Assembly: GCA_002428015.1 (NCBI GenBank)
Contig: DIZW01000132.1
Location: 1 to 35,702 of the forward strand
Source of the DNA: Oxalobacteraceae bacterium UBA6018
Lineage (GTDB): Bacteria; Pseudomonadota; Gammaproteobacteria; Burkholderiales; Burkholderiaceae_D
Length of the DNA stretch: 35,702 bases
Direction: 5' to 3'
Each line of letters begins with the position of its first letter. Positions within the stretch are counted from its first letter, which is position 1. Shown here in pieces: positions 25,403 to 32,389 of the stretch. The notes beneath the pieces were generated by a model, which was not told where the DNA came from, did not search any database, and was given only the letters and a program-made list of their open reading frames with translations. A program made the position numbers and the translations under genes.

Positions 25403-25513
25403 CATTGGGGAGTAGCCGCTCTTCTCGCGAAGAGGCTTACGTCAACATACTTGGCCTTTCAGGCTGTGGCGTCAGCGGTGTGTATCGCTTGGCAAGACCT
25501 TTGATCATGACGC
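25403..25513 (+). promoter_or_regulatory. yybP-ykoY (manganese-sensing) riboswitch
   Basis: The conserved features of this class are present in order: ATTGGGGAGTAGCC at the 5' side, a hairpin (GCTCTTCTCGCGAAGAGGC), TTACGTCAACATACTTGGCC, and GGCAAGACCTTTGATCATG at the 3' side. Family members bind Mn2+ and usually activate Mn exporter genes, which fits the downstream GDT1/UPF0016 gene. A hairpin GACGCCTCCG / CGG-AG-AGGCGTC (about 25509-25536) just after it may be the expression platform. Confidence 0.88.
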
Positions 25514-25573
25514 CTCCGCATGGCCGGAGAGGCGTCGTGGTCATTCGTCTTTTGTCCGGCCTTGGAACTCATC

Positions 25574-26152
25574 ATGGAAGCATTCTTCGTCTCGACCGGT
25601 GTCGTCGCGCTCGCTGAAATCGGCGACAAAACCCAGCTGCTCGCCTTCATCCTCGCAGCGCGCTTCAAAAAGCCCGTCCCCATCATCATCGGCATCCTGT
25701 GTGCCACGATCATCAATCACGGTCTCGCCGGCGCCCTGGGTGCGTGGATCACCACCACCATCAGTCCCGAGATCTTGCGCTGGATACTGGGCGCGTCCTT
25801 CATCGGCATGGCCGTGTGGACCCTCATCCCCGACAAGATCGAGGACGAGGAAACCCAGGTCGCCAGCAAGCTCGGGGTGTTCGGCGCGACCTTCATCACC
25901 TTCTTCCTGGCCGAAATGGGCGACAAGACGCAGATCGCGACCATCGCCATGGCGGCCCACTACGGCACGCCGCTGGTGGTGGTGGCCGGCACCACCCTGG
26001 GCATGCTGCTGGCCGACGTGCCGGCCGTCTTCATCGGCGACAAGCTGGCCTCGAAAATTCCCATGCGGCTGGTCCATTCGATCGCCGCGGCCATCTTCGC
26101 CGCCCTGGGCGTGGCCACGCTGCTGGGAGCCGGGGCCAAGCTCGGCTTCTGA
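25574..26152 (+). CDS. GDT1/UPF0016 (TMEM165-type) cation transporter, probable Mn2+ exporter
   Basis: 192-aa inner-membrane protein with about six transmembrane segments in two repeats. Each repeat carries the diagnostic motif: LAEIGDKTQLLAFILAARF near the N-terminus and LAEMGDKTQIATIAMAAHY in the second half. Bacterial members export manganese, and the Mn-sensing riboswitch directly upstream supports that role here. I chose the ATG at 25574. An upstream in-frame ATG at 25520 lies in the riboswitch expression region and would add 18 residues that do not belong to the family. A ZIP transporter gene follows, so the two may form a metal-homeostasis pair. Confidence 0.92.
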   Translation: MEAFFVSTGVVALAEIGDKTQLLAFILAARFKKPVPIIIGILCATIINHGLAGALGAWITTTISPEILRWILGASFIGMAVWTLIPDKIEDEETQVASKLGVFGATFITFFLAEMGDKTQIATIAMAAHYGTPLVVVAGTTLGMLLADVPAVFIGDKLASKIPMRLVHSIAAAIFAALGVATLLGAGAKLGF

Positions 26153-26296
26153 GCCCGACGCCGCGCGCGGCCGGGCCGTTCCCGCGGCGCCGGCGGTCGG
26201 CTTGGCTGGCGCGTGTGGCCGGACCGATGCGCCGCCCGGCGCTGCCCGCGCGCGCAAAAATCTATCCATTTCAACGCAGCCGATGAGCTGGGGCGG

Positions 26297-26302
26297 TACA
26301 AT
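26297..26302 (+). promoter_or_regulatory. Probable promoter of the ZIP transporter gene, -10 box
   Basis: TACAAT about 145 nt after the transporter stop codon would start transcription near 26309, leaving about 38 nt before the proposed ATC start. A -35 partner is not clear (TTCAAC at 26270 is 21 nt away). Confidence 0.4.
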
Positions 26303-26346
26303 GCCCCGCTTGCGCCAATTGCAAGTAATGTCCGCGAGGCTACAAA

Positions 26347-27120
26347 ATCGACCCGGTTCTCACTTCCATCCTGCTCGCCACCACCATCGCCGGCGTGTTC
26401 AGCATCACCGCCGCGGCGGTGTTTTCGTTCGCGCTGCTGTCGAAGATGGTCGAGCGCATGGTCAGCCTGTCGGTCGGCATCATGCTGTCCACCTCGCTGC
26501 TGCACGCGCTGCCCGAGGCCTTCGAATCCAAGGCCGACCCGCGCAGCCTGTTCGCCACCCTGCTGGCCGGCCTGCTGGCCTTCTTCCTGCTGGAGAAGCT
26601 GGCCGTGCTGCGCCACTCCCACCATCACGAGGGCGACGGCCACCACCACGCCCACGGGCACGACGCCATCGAGGCCGGCAAGTCGGGCTGGATGATCCTC
26701 ATCGGCGACGGCATGCACAACTTCACCGACGGCATCCTGATCGCCGCCGCCTTCCTGGCCAACCCGCAGCTGGGCATCGTCACCGGCCTGGCCATCATCG
26801 CCCACGAGATCCCGCAGGAGATCGGCGACTTCATCGTGCTGCTCAACGCCGGTTTCAGCCGCACCCGCGCCTACGTGTTCAACCTGGTGTGCAGCCTCAT
26901 GGCGGTGGCCGGCGGCCTGCTCGGCTACTTCACCCTGGACCGGGCCAGCGGCCTGATTCCCTACGTGCTGGTGTTCGCTTCCTCCGGCTTCATCTACATC
27001 GCCGTGAGCGACCTGATGCCGCAGATGCAGCGCCGCGCCACCGTGCGCGAATCGGTGCCGCAGGTGATCCTGATCGCGCTGGGCGTGCTGCTGGTGCTGG
27101 TTTTGACGCGGGGTCATTAA
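26347..27120 (+). CDS. ZIP family divalent metal transporter (apparent ATC start codon)
   Basis: 257-aa integral membrane protein of the ZIP family, which imports Zn2+ and other divalent cations. The metal-binding helices are visible: MHNFTDGI (His124) and AHEIPQEIGDF (His153, Glu154, Glu158). A His-rich cytoplasmic loop (HSHHHEGDGHHHAHGH) lies around residues 90-105. The frame has no ATG, GTG or TTG between the upstream stop TAA (26326) and GTG 26395. Starting at GTG 26395 would remove half of the first transmembrane helix. ATC at 26347 is 7 nt after GAGG and gives DPVLTSILLATTIAGVFSIT, a full first helix. I infer a rare ATC initiation or a G-to-C error in an ATG. The conservative call would be 26395-27120. 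Confidence 0.88.
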   Translation: MDPVLTSILLATTIAGVFSITAAAVFSFALLSKMVERMVSLSVGIMLSTSLLHALPEAFESKADPRSLFATLLAGLLAFFLLEKLAVLRHSHHHEGDGHHHAHGHDAIEAGKSGWMILIGDGMHNFTDGILIAAAFLANPQLGIVTGLAIIAHEIPQEIGDFIVLLNAGFSRTRAYVFNLVCSLMAVAGGLLGYFTLDRASGLIPYVLVFASSGFIYIAVSDLMPQMQRRATVRESVPQVILIALGVLLVLVLTRGH

Positions 27121-27178
27121 GCGGTCACAATCGGCGGGCAGGATAAAGCTGCAACAACAATAGAGACGAGGTAGCCGT

Positions 27179-27985
27179 ATGCTAGCCAGGATGCTCAACG
27201 CCCACCGCGCCGCGCGCGTGACCCGCACATCGCGCCACCGCACCCAGCTGGCGGACTTGCCGGCCGGCCTTTACCCCTACTGGGCAGCCAGCGCCAAGAA
27301 CGAATTTCCAGGTATCGCGTCGGATGCCTTTTTTTTCGTCCGCGCGGCCGACGCCCTCATGACGTTTTTCGCCTGCGTGAGCGATTCGGACAGCGCCTGC
27401 GCGCTGCCGTCGATGGCGGCCGACTCGGTGTGGCACGCGTGGATGCGCTTCAATTCGATCGGGCTCGACGCGTTCTGCGTACGCCATTTCGGGCGCGCCG
27501 TGCCGCACCTGGCGGCGGCCGACATGGCGTCAGCGGGCGCGCTGGCAGCATGCCTGGTGAAGGCGCGCCGCCTGGAAGGGTTGGCGCCGGCCGGCCCGCG
27601 CCTGCCAAACCTGTTCGCGCTGGACCGTGACGCGCGCATGCCCGGCGGCTTCGGCTATCAGGGCAGGAACGGGCAGGTCGCCTACGCGCGCCTGGACCAG
27701 CGCGGGCGTTGCCAGGACACGCCGGCGGTGCTGGATTCGCTCACGCCCCACACCCTGCTCGAGACTGGGCTCATTTCGCCGGGCGAGCATGCGCACTGGC
27801 TGCGCCGCGCGCCGCAGAGCGACAGCGGCGACGGCGCGGGGTGGATAGGCGGCGACAGCGGCAGCAGTTGTAGCAGCGGCGGCGCTTGTGACAGCGGCGG
27901 CGCCGACGGCGGCTGCGACAGCGGCGCGAGCAGTTGCGGCAGCGGTGGGGGAAGCAGCTGCGGCAGCAGTTGCGGGTCTTCCTAG
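27179..27985 (+). CDS. Unrecognised protein with GRDP-like motif and Cys/Gly/Ser-rich tail
   Basis: 268 aa. I do not recognise a named family. Residues about 80-112 (SVWHAWMRFNSIGLDAFC, then VRHFGRAVPH) resemble the VWHxxxxxxxxxxxFCxxxFGRxxxH pattern of glycine-rich-domain-protein-like (GRDP, PF07173-type) sequences, but this is a weak likeness. The last 45 residues, from about 224, are almost only Gly, Ser, Cys, Asp and Ala, with six Cys in GSSC, GAC, GGC and SSC contexts. Such tails occur in several uncharacterised bacterial proteins. There is no signal peptide and no clear membrane span. GAGG lies 7 nt before the ATG. It follows the ZIP gene by 58 nt and may share its transcript; whether the Cys/His content binds metal is unknown. 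Confidence 0.78.
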   Translation: MLARMLNAHRAARVTRTSRHRTQLADLPAGLYPYWAASAKNEFPGIASDAFFFVRAADALMTFFACVSDSDSACALPSMAADSVWHAWMRFNSIGLDAFCVRHFGRAVPHLAAADMASAGALAACLVKARRLEGLAPAGPRLPNLFALDRDARMPGGFGYQGRNGQVAYARLDQRGRCQDTPAVLDSLTPHTLLETGLISPGEHAHWLRRAPQSDSGDGAGWIGGDSGSSCSSGGACDSGGADGGCDSGASSCGSGGGSSCGSSCGSS

Positions 27986-27989
27986 GCCG

Positions 27990-28853
27990 TCATTCGGCGC
28001 CGCGCGCGACCGGGCGCGCCGGGTCGGCGCACCATTCGCTCCACGAGCCCGGGTACAACGCGGCGCCGGGCAGGCCGGCCAGCTCCAGCGCGAGCAGGTT
28101 GTGGCAGGCGGTCACGCCCGAGCCGCACTGCATGACGGCCGTGGCCGGATCGTCCACCAGCGCGGCCAGTTCGGCGCGCAGGGCGGCGGGGTCCTTGAAG
28201 CGGCCGTCGGCCTGCAGGTTGTCCTTGAAGAAGCGGTTGCGCGCGCCCGGAATATGGCCGCCGACCGGGTCGATGGTCTCGTTCTCGCCGAGGAAGCGGT
28301 CCGGCGCGCGAGCGTCGACCACCGTGAGCGCGCCGTTGCCGAGCTGCGCGAGCAGCTCGCCGACCGACAACGCCGACACCAGCGGCGCGCGTTCGGTGAG
28401 CTTGCCGGGCGCGGGGCTTGGCACCTCGGTAGCCAGCGGCAGCCCCTGCGCCTGCCAGGCCGCCAGGCCGCCGTCGAGCACCGCCGCGCGCGCGTGCCCG
28501 ACCCAGCGCAGCAGCCACCACAGGCGCGCGGCGAACATGCCGCCGTGGGCATCGTAGGCCACCACCTGGGTGTCGTCGCCGATGCCGAGCGCGCGCAGGG
28601 ACGCGACCAGGTCGGCGCGCCCGGGCAGCGGGTGGCGTCCGCGGAACACCCCGTCCGGGCCGCGCTTGGGGCCCGACAGCGCGGTCTCCAGGTCGGCGAA
28701 GCGGGCGTTCCGGATATGCCCGGCCGCATAGGCTTCGCGGCCCGCCGCGAGGTTCATCAGGTCGTGGCGGCAGTCGACGACGACCCAGGCCGGGTCGTCC
28801 AGGTGGGCGGCCAGATCGGCCGCCGATACGAGGGTGCTGCGGGATGTGCTCAT
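27990..28853 (-). CDS. sseA: Sulfurtransferase (3-mercaptopyruvate/thiosulfate type, double rhodanese)
   Basis: 287-aa enzyme with two rhodanese domains. The N-terminal, inactive domain covers about 8-140 (VVVDCRHDLMN, YAAGHIRNARF); the C-terminal catalytic domain covers about 160-285. The active-site Cys243 lies in QCGSGVTACHN, a loop of CGSGVTA type typical of 3-mercaptopyruvate sulfurtransferases (SseA). It moves sulfane sulfur to cyanide or thiol acceptors. The stop codon is 4 nt from that of the convergent upstream gene. It is followed upstream, on the same strand, by the DMT transporter gene at 28861, only 7 nt away, suggesting co-transcription. Confidence 0.92.
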   Translation of the reverse strand: MSTSRSTLVSAADLAAHLDDPAWVVVDCRHDLMNLAAGREAYAAGHIRNARFADLETALSGPKRGPDGVFRGRHPLPGRADLVASLRALGIGDDTQVVAYDAHGGMFAARLWWLLRWVGHARAAVLDGGLAAWQAQGLPLATEVPSPAPGKLTERAPLVSALSVGELLAQLGNGALTVVDARAPDRFLGENETIDPVGGHIPGARNRFFKDNLQADGRFKDPAALRAELAALVDDPATAVMQCGSGVTACHNLLALELAGLPGAALYPGSWSEWCADPARPVARGAE

Positions 28854-28860
28854 GCTGTCC

Positions 28861-29781
28861 TCAAAGTTCGCTGGCGATGGGATCGGTGGTGCTCACGGCC
28901 GCGCCCTGCGGCGTGCTGCGGGTATTGTAGAACGTGGCGGCCACGCCTGACAGCAGAATCACCAGCATGCCCAGCCAAACATGCCAGTCGAAACGGTCGT
29001 GCCAGACGATCACGCCCCAGATGCTCGAGAAGATGATGCCGGTGTACTGCAGGTTGGCCACCACCAGCACCTTGCCGACCCGGTAGGCGCGCGTCATGGC
29101 CATCTGCGCGCATAGCGCCAGCACGCCGGCGGCCAGCAGCAGCGCCGCGCCGTGCGCCGTGTGCGCGTGGAAGGCTGGCCCGTCGCGGCCCTCGAGCACC
29201 AGCGCGCCGAACACGCCGGCCGCGATCGACATGGCGGAAAAGAAGAACACCACGCGGTATTCCGGCTCGCCCAGCTGGCCCAGGCGGCGCACCTGCATAT
29301 ACGCCATCGCGGAAATGACCGACGACAGCAGGCCGACCGCCGCGCCGGCCAGTTGCTGGGCCTGGACGGCGGGGCGCAGCACCAGCGTGACCCCGGCAAA
29401 ACTCATCAGGATGGCGCCGATCAGCGGCCATTCGATGCGGTTCCCGGACTGCCACCAGCCGGCGCAGAACAGGAAGAAGGCGATCCAGATCGGCGCCATG
29501 TAGTTGAGCGTGACGGCGGTGGCCAGCGGCAGCTTGGCGATGGCGTAGAACCACAGCCACAGCGAGACCGCGCCGATGAAGCTGCGCCACAGGTGGGCGC
29601 CGCGGTAGGCGGTGCGCAGAGTGCCGCCCTGGTGGCGCATCAGCGCCAGCAGCAGCACCGTCCCGATCAGGCCGCGGTACATGACGATCTCCGAGGTCGA
29701 GTAAAGGCTCGAGGCTAGCTTCACGCACACGCCCATGGCCGCGAACGCGAAGGTGGCAAACAACATCCAGAGTGACGCCAT
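28861..29781 (-). CDS. DMT superfamily (EamA-type) transporter
   Basis: 306-aa inner-membrane protein with about ten transmembrane helices in two EamA repeats (first about 5-130, second about 150-285). Typical features are the start LWMLFATFAFAAMGVCVKLA, then FIGAVSLWLWFYAIAKLPLA and ATAVTLNYMAPIWIAFF, with the second repeat ending in VIVWHDRFDWHVWLGMLVIL. It is likely an exporter of metabolites or amino acids; the substrate cannot be read from the sequence. It lies between a sulfurtransferase (7 nt downstream) and a Rieske oxygenase gene (31 nt upstream), all on the minus strand. Confidence 0.92.
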   Translation of the reverse strand: MASLWMLFATFAFAAMGVCVKLASSLYSTSEIVMYRGLIGTVLLLALMRHQGGTLRTAYRGAHLWRSFIGAVSLWLWFYAIAKLPLATAVTLNYMAPIWIAFFLFCAGWWQSGNRIEWPLIGAILMSFAGVTLVLRPAVQAQQLAGAAVGLLSSVISAMAYMQVRRLGQLGEPEYRVVFFFSAMSIAAGVFGALVLEGRDGPAFHAHTAHGAALLLAAGVLALCAQMAMTRAYRVGKVLVVANLQYTGIIFSSIWGVIVWHDRFDWHVWLGMLVILLSGVAATFYNTRSTPQGAAVSTTDPIASEL

Positions 29782-29812
29782 GCTGATCCTTATTGTGCCG
29801 CCGGCGCGGCCG

Positions 29813-30913
29813 CTACAGCGCCAGGCTGCTGCGGTACCACTCGTGGAAGTGCTGCATGCCGTCTTCCATCGGTGACTGGTAGGGGCCGACCTCGTTGACC
29901 CCGCGCGCGCGCAGGATGCGGCGCCCGGCGTCCATGCGCATGGCGATCTCGTCGTCCTCGACGCAGGTCTCGAAATAGGCCGCGCGCTCGGCCTCGATGA
30001 AATCGCGCTCGAACAGCACGATCTCCTCGGGGTAGTAGAACTCGACCACGTTGCGGGTCTGCTGCGGGCCGTCCGGCCACAGGGTCGAGACGATCAGCAC
30101 GTGCGGATACCACTCGACCATGATGTTCGGGTACAGGGTGAACCAGATCGCGCCCTTCTCGGGCGGCACGCCGCGGCGGAACTTGAGCACCTGCTCCTGC
30201 CACTTCTGGTAGATCGCCGAACCGGCCTTGCCCAGGCCGCGGTTCACACCCACCGTCTGCACGCTGTAGTCGCGCCCGAATTCCCAGCGCAGGTCGGCGC
30301 AGCTGACGAACCCGCCCAGGCCGGCGTGGAAGGGCTCGACGTGGTAGTCCTCCAGGTAGACCTCGATGAAGGTCTTCCAGTTGTAGGGGCAGGTCTGGAC
30401 CTCGACGTGGTCGAACATGTAGCCGGAAAAATCGAAATCCTGGGCCACCGACAGCTTGCTCAGCTGCTCCATGACGTTGTAGCCGTTCTGCTCGAACAGC
30501 AGGCCGTTCCAGCTCTGCAGCGGCGTCTTCGACAGGTTCAGGCAGGGCGTCTCGGGGAAGTGCGGCGCGCCGATCAGCTCCCCCTTGAGGTCGTAGGTCC
30601 AGCGGTGCAGCGGGCAGACGATGTTGTCGGCATTGCCGCGCCCATTGAACATGAGCGCCTGGCGATGACGGCAGACGTTCGACAGCACCTCGATGCCGTT
30701 GGCGTTACGCACCAGCATGCGGCCCTCGTGCTCGGCGGGCAGCGTGGCGAAGTCGCCCAGCTCGGGCACCATCAGCGCATGGCCGACGTAGCGCGGGCCA
30801 TGCTTGAACAGCTGCTGCATTTCGCGCTCCAGCAGCGCCTCGTCGAAGTAGACGTTGACCGGAAGCTGCGCGCACTCGCGCGCCAGTTTGGCGTGGGTAG
30901 CCAGATCGGACAT
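29813..30913 (-). CDS. Rieske [2Fe-2S] aromatic-ring-hydroxylating oxygenase, alpha subunit type
   Basis: 366-aa oxygenase component. The Rieske cluster ligands are Cys81/His83 (NVCRHRQ) and Cys100/His103 (VCPLHRW). The mononuclear iron site is marked by EDYHVEPFHAG, with His191 and His196; the acidic third ligand lies further on and I cannot fix it. The C-terminal half is a standard ring-hydroxylase catalytic domain (GAIWFTLYPNIMVEWYPHV). No reductase, ferredoxin or beta-subunit gene is adjacent, so the electron donor is elsewhere and the substrate is unknown. AAGGGGG precedes the ATG at good spacing. The position next to the xseB-ispA-dxs operon seems to be a conserved Burkholderiales arrangement, as far as I recall. 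Confidence 0.92.
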   Translation of the reverse strand: MSDLATHAKLARECAQLPVNVYFDEALLEREMQQLFKHGPRYVGHALMVPELGDFATLPAEHEGRMLVRNANGIEVLSNVCRHRQALMFNGRGNADNIVCPLHRWTYDLKGELIGAPHFPETPCLNLSKTPLQSWNGLLFEQNGYNVMEQLSKLSVAQDFDFSGYMFDHVEVQTCPYNWKTFIEVYLEDYHVEPFHAGLGGFVSCADLRWEFGRDYSVQTVGVNRGLGKAGSAIYQKWQEQVLKFRRGVPPEKGAIWFTLYPNIMVEWYPHVLIVSTLWPDGPQQTRNVVEFYYPEEIVLFERDFIEAERAAYFETCVEDDEIAMRMDAGRRILRARGVNEVGPYQSPMEDGMQHFHEWYRSSLAL

Positions 30914-31238
30914 CCCAACCCCCCTTTAATATGAGCTCAACCCAAAGAAGAGAAAGAATCCAAGACCCGTATTGATGAAAACTGAATACGATATTTTGGA
31001 CAGAACCGGCGATTATACCGTCTAACGGGCTCTAGCATGCCTAAAGGGTGGGGCCGCCGCGCTGACATGGTGCGGAAGAATGCAAAAGTTGCTCGAAGTG
31101 CATTGGTTTCATGGCCCCCAGCCCCGATTGCGATAAAATGCGTCAAAGCCACCCGAGAGAGTGGATTGTTCTAAAATATGCGATTAGACTGCGCCGCTGC
31201 CTTCCAGTTGCGGCCGATCGCCGACAAATAAAGAGCTT
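30914..31238. promoter_or_regulatory. Divergent promoter region (Rieske gene / xseB operon)
   Basis: This 325-nt gap holds no gene that I can support. For the leftward gene, a perfect TATAAT on the minus strand (31012-31017) would start transcription near 31006, about 90 nt before the Rieske ATG. For the rightward operon, two TAAAAT boxes (31134-31139 and 31172-31177), both followed closely by ATGCG or TATGCG, are candidate -10 elements without clear -35 partners. AAAGAG lies just before the xseB ATG. Confidence 0.5.
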
Positions 31239-31496
31239 ATGCCAAAGAATTTAGCAGCCGTTTCCCCCGCCGTGCCGGCCTCGTTCGAGGAAGCGATGGC
31301 CGAGCTGGCGCAGCTGGTGACGCAGATGGAAGCGGGCCAGCTGCCGCTGGAGGCGTCGGTGGCGGCCTACGCGCGCGGGGCCGAGCTGGTCAAGTATTGC
31401 GCGGCCCAGCTGGAAAAAGTCGAGGCCCAGGTCAAGGTGCTCGAAGGCGACATGCTCAAGCCGTTCGCCGGCGAGGCGGGCGAGGGCGCCCAATGA
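31239..31496 (+). CDS. xseB: Exodeoxyribonuclease VII small subunit
   Basis: 85-aa subunit of the single-strand-specific exonuclease VII (several XseB per XseA). The family pattern is clear: ASFEEAMAELAQLVTQMEAG, LPLEASVAAYARGAELVKYC, then LEKVEAQVKVLE. The protein is helical and ends just after LEGDMLKPF. Its stop codon overlaps the ispA start (ATGA), so translation is coupled. The large-subunit gene xseA is not in the window. Confidence 0.96.
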   Translation: MPKNLAAVSPAVPASFEEAMAELAQLVTQMEAGQLPLEASVAAYARGAELVKYCAAQLEKVEAQVKVLEGDMLKPFAGEAGEGAQ

Positions 31497-32389
31497 GCGC
31501 GCCGCAACCGTTCGCGGCCTGGGTGGCCGCCGTGCAGGCCCAGGTCGAGCAGGCGCTGGGCGCCTTCCTGCCGCAGGCGGACGCGCTGCCGCGCAAGCTG
31601 CACGAGGCGATGCGCTACACCGTGCTCGGCGGCGGCAAGCGCGTGCGCCCCCTGCTGGTGTTCGCCGCCGGCGCGCTGTTCGACGCCGACGCGCGCGCGC
31701 TCGAACGGGCCGCAGCCGCCGTCGAAATGATCCACGCCTATTCGCTGGTGCACGACGACATGCCGTGCATGGACGATGATGAATTGCGCCGCGGCAAGCC
31801 GACCGTGCACATCGCCTATGACGAGGCGACCGCCCTGCTCGTTGGTGACGCCCTGCAATCCCAGGCATTCGTGGTACTGTCTGAGGACGCCGGGCTGGCG
31901 CCGGCGCGCCAGATGGCCATGCTGGCCCTGCTGGCGCAAGCGTCCGGCGCGGCCGGCATGTGCGGCGGCCAGGCGATCGACCTGGACAGCGTGGGCCTGG
32001 CGCTGAGCCTGGAGCAGCTCGAACGCATGCACCAGCTCAAGACCGGCGCGCTGTTGCGCGCCTCCGTGCTGCTGGGCGCGCTCGCCGGCGCCGAGGTGTC
32101 GCCCACCCAGCGCGAGGCGCTCGACGCCTACGCCAGGGCGATCGGGCTGGCCTTCCAGGTGGTCGACGACGTGCTCGACGCGACGGCCGACTCGGCCACC
32201 CTGGGCAAGACGGCCGGCAAGGACGCGGCCGACAACAAGCCGACCTATGTGTCTATCCTGGGACTGGAGCCGTCCAGGGAACTGGCCGAACAATTGCGGC
32301 GTGACGCGCATCAAGCGCTGGCGCCGTTTGGAGAGAATGCCGACCGGTTGCGCCAGCTGGCCGACCTGATCGTGCAGCGGAAAGCCTAA
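31493..32389 (+). CDS. ispA: Farnesyl diphosphate synthase (polyprenyl synthetase family)
   Basis: 298-aa cytoplasmic enzyme condensing IPP with DMAPP and GPP to farnesyl diphosphate. The first aspartate-rich motif is VHDDMPCMDDDELRRGKP, and the second is FQVVDDVLDATAD. Also visible are GGGKRVRPLLV near the N-terminus and GKTAGKDAADNKPTYVS. The gene starts with ATG 31493 inside the xseB stop codon and ends directly against the dxs ATG. With dxs it supplies and extends isoprenoid precursors. Confidence 0.96.
   Translation: MSAPQPFAAWVAAVQAQVEQALGAFLPQADALPRKLHEAMRYTVLGGGKRVRPLLVFAAGALFDADARALERAAAAVEMIHAYSLVHDDMPCMDDDELRRGKPTVHIAYDEATALLVGDALQSQAFVVLSEDAGLAPARQMAMLALLAQASGAAGMCGGQAIDLDSVGLALSLEQLERMHQLKTGALLRASVLLGALAGAEVSPTQREALDAYARAIGLAFQVVDDVLDATADSATLGKTAGKDAADNKPTYVSILGLEPSRELAEQLRRDAHQALAPFGENADRLRQLADLIVQRKA

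Noticed and set aside
27844..27982. CRISPR-like or satellite repeat in the Gly/Ser/Cys-coding segment
   Set aside because: It is codon-level low complexity within one reading frame, with no regular repeat-spacer pattern.
30937..31152. 71-codon minus-strand frame in the Rieske/xseB gap
   Set aside because: No ribosome site or family likeness; it overlaps the proposed promoters of both flanking genes.
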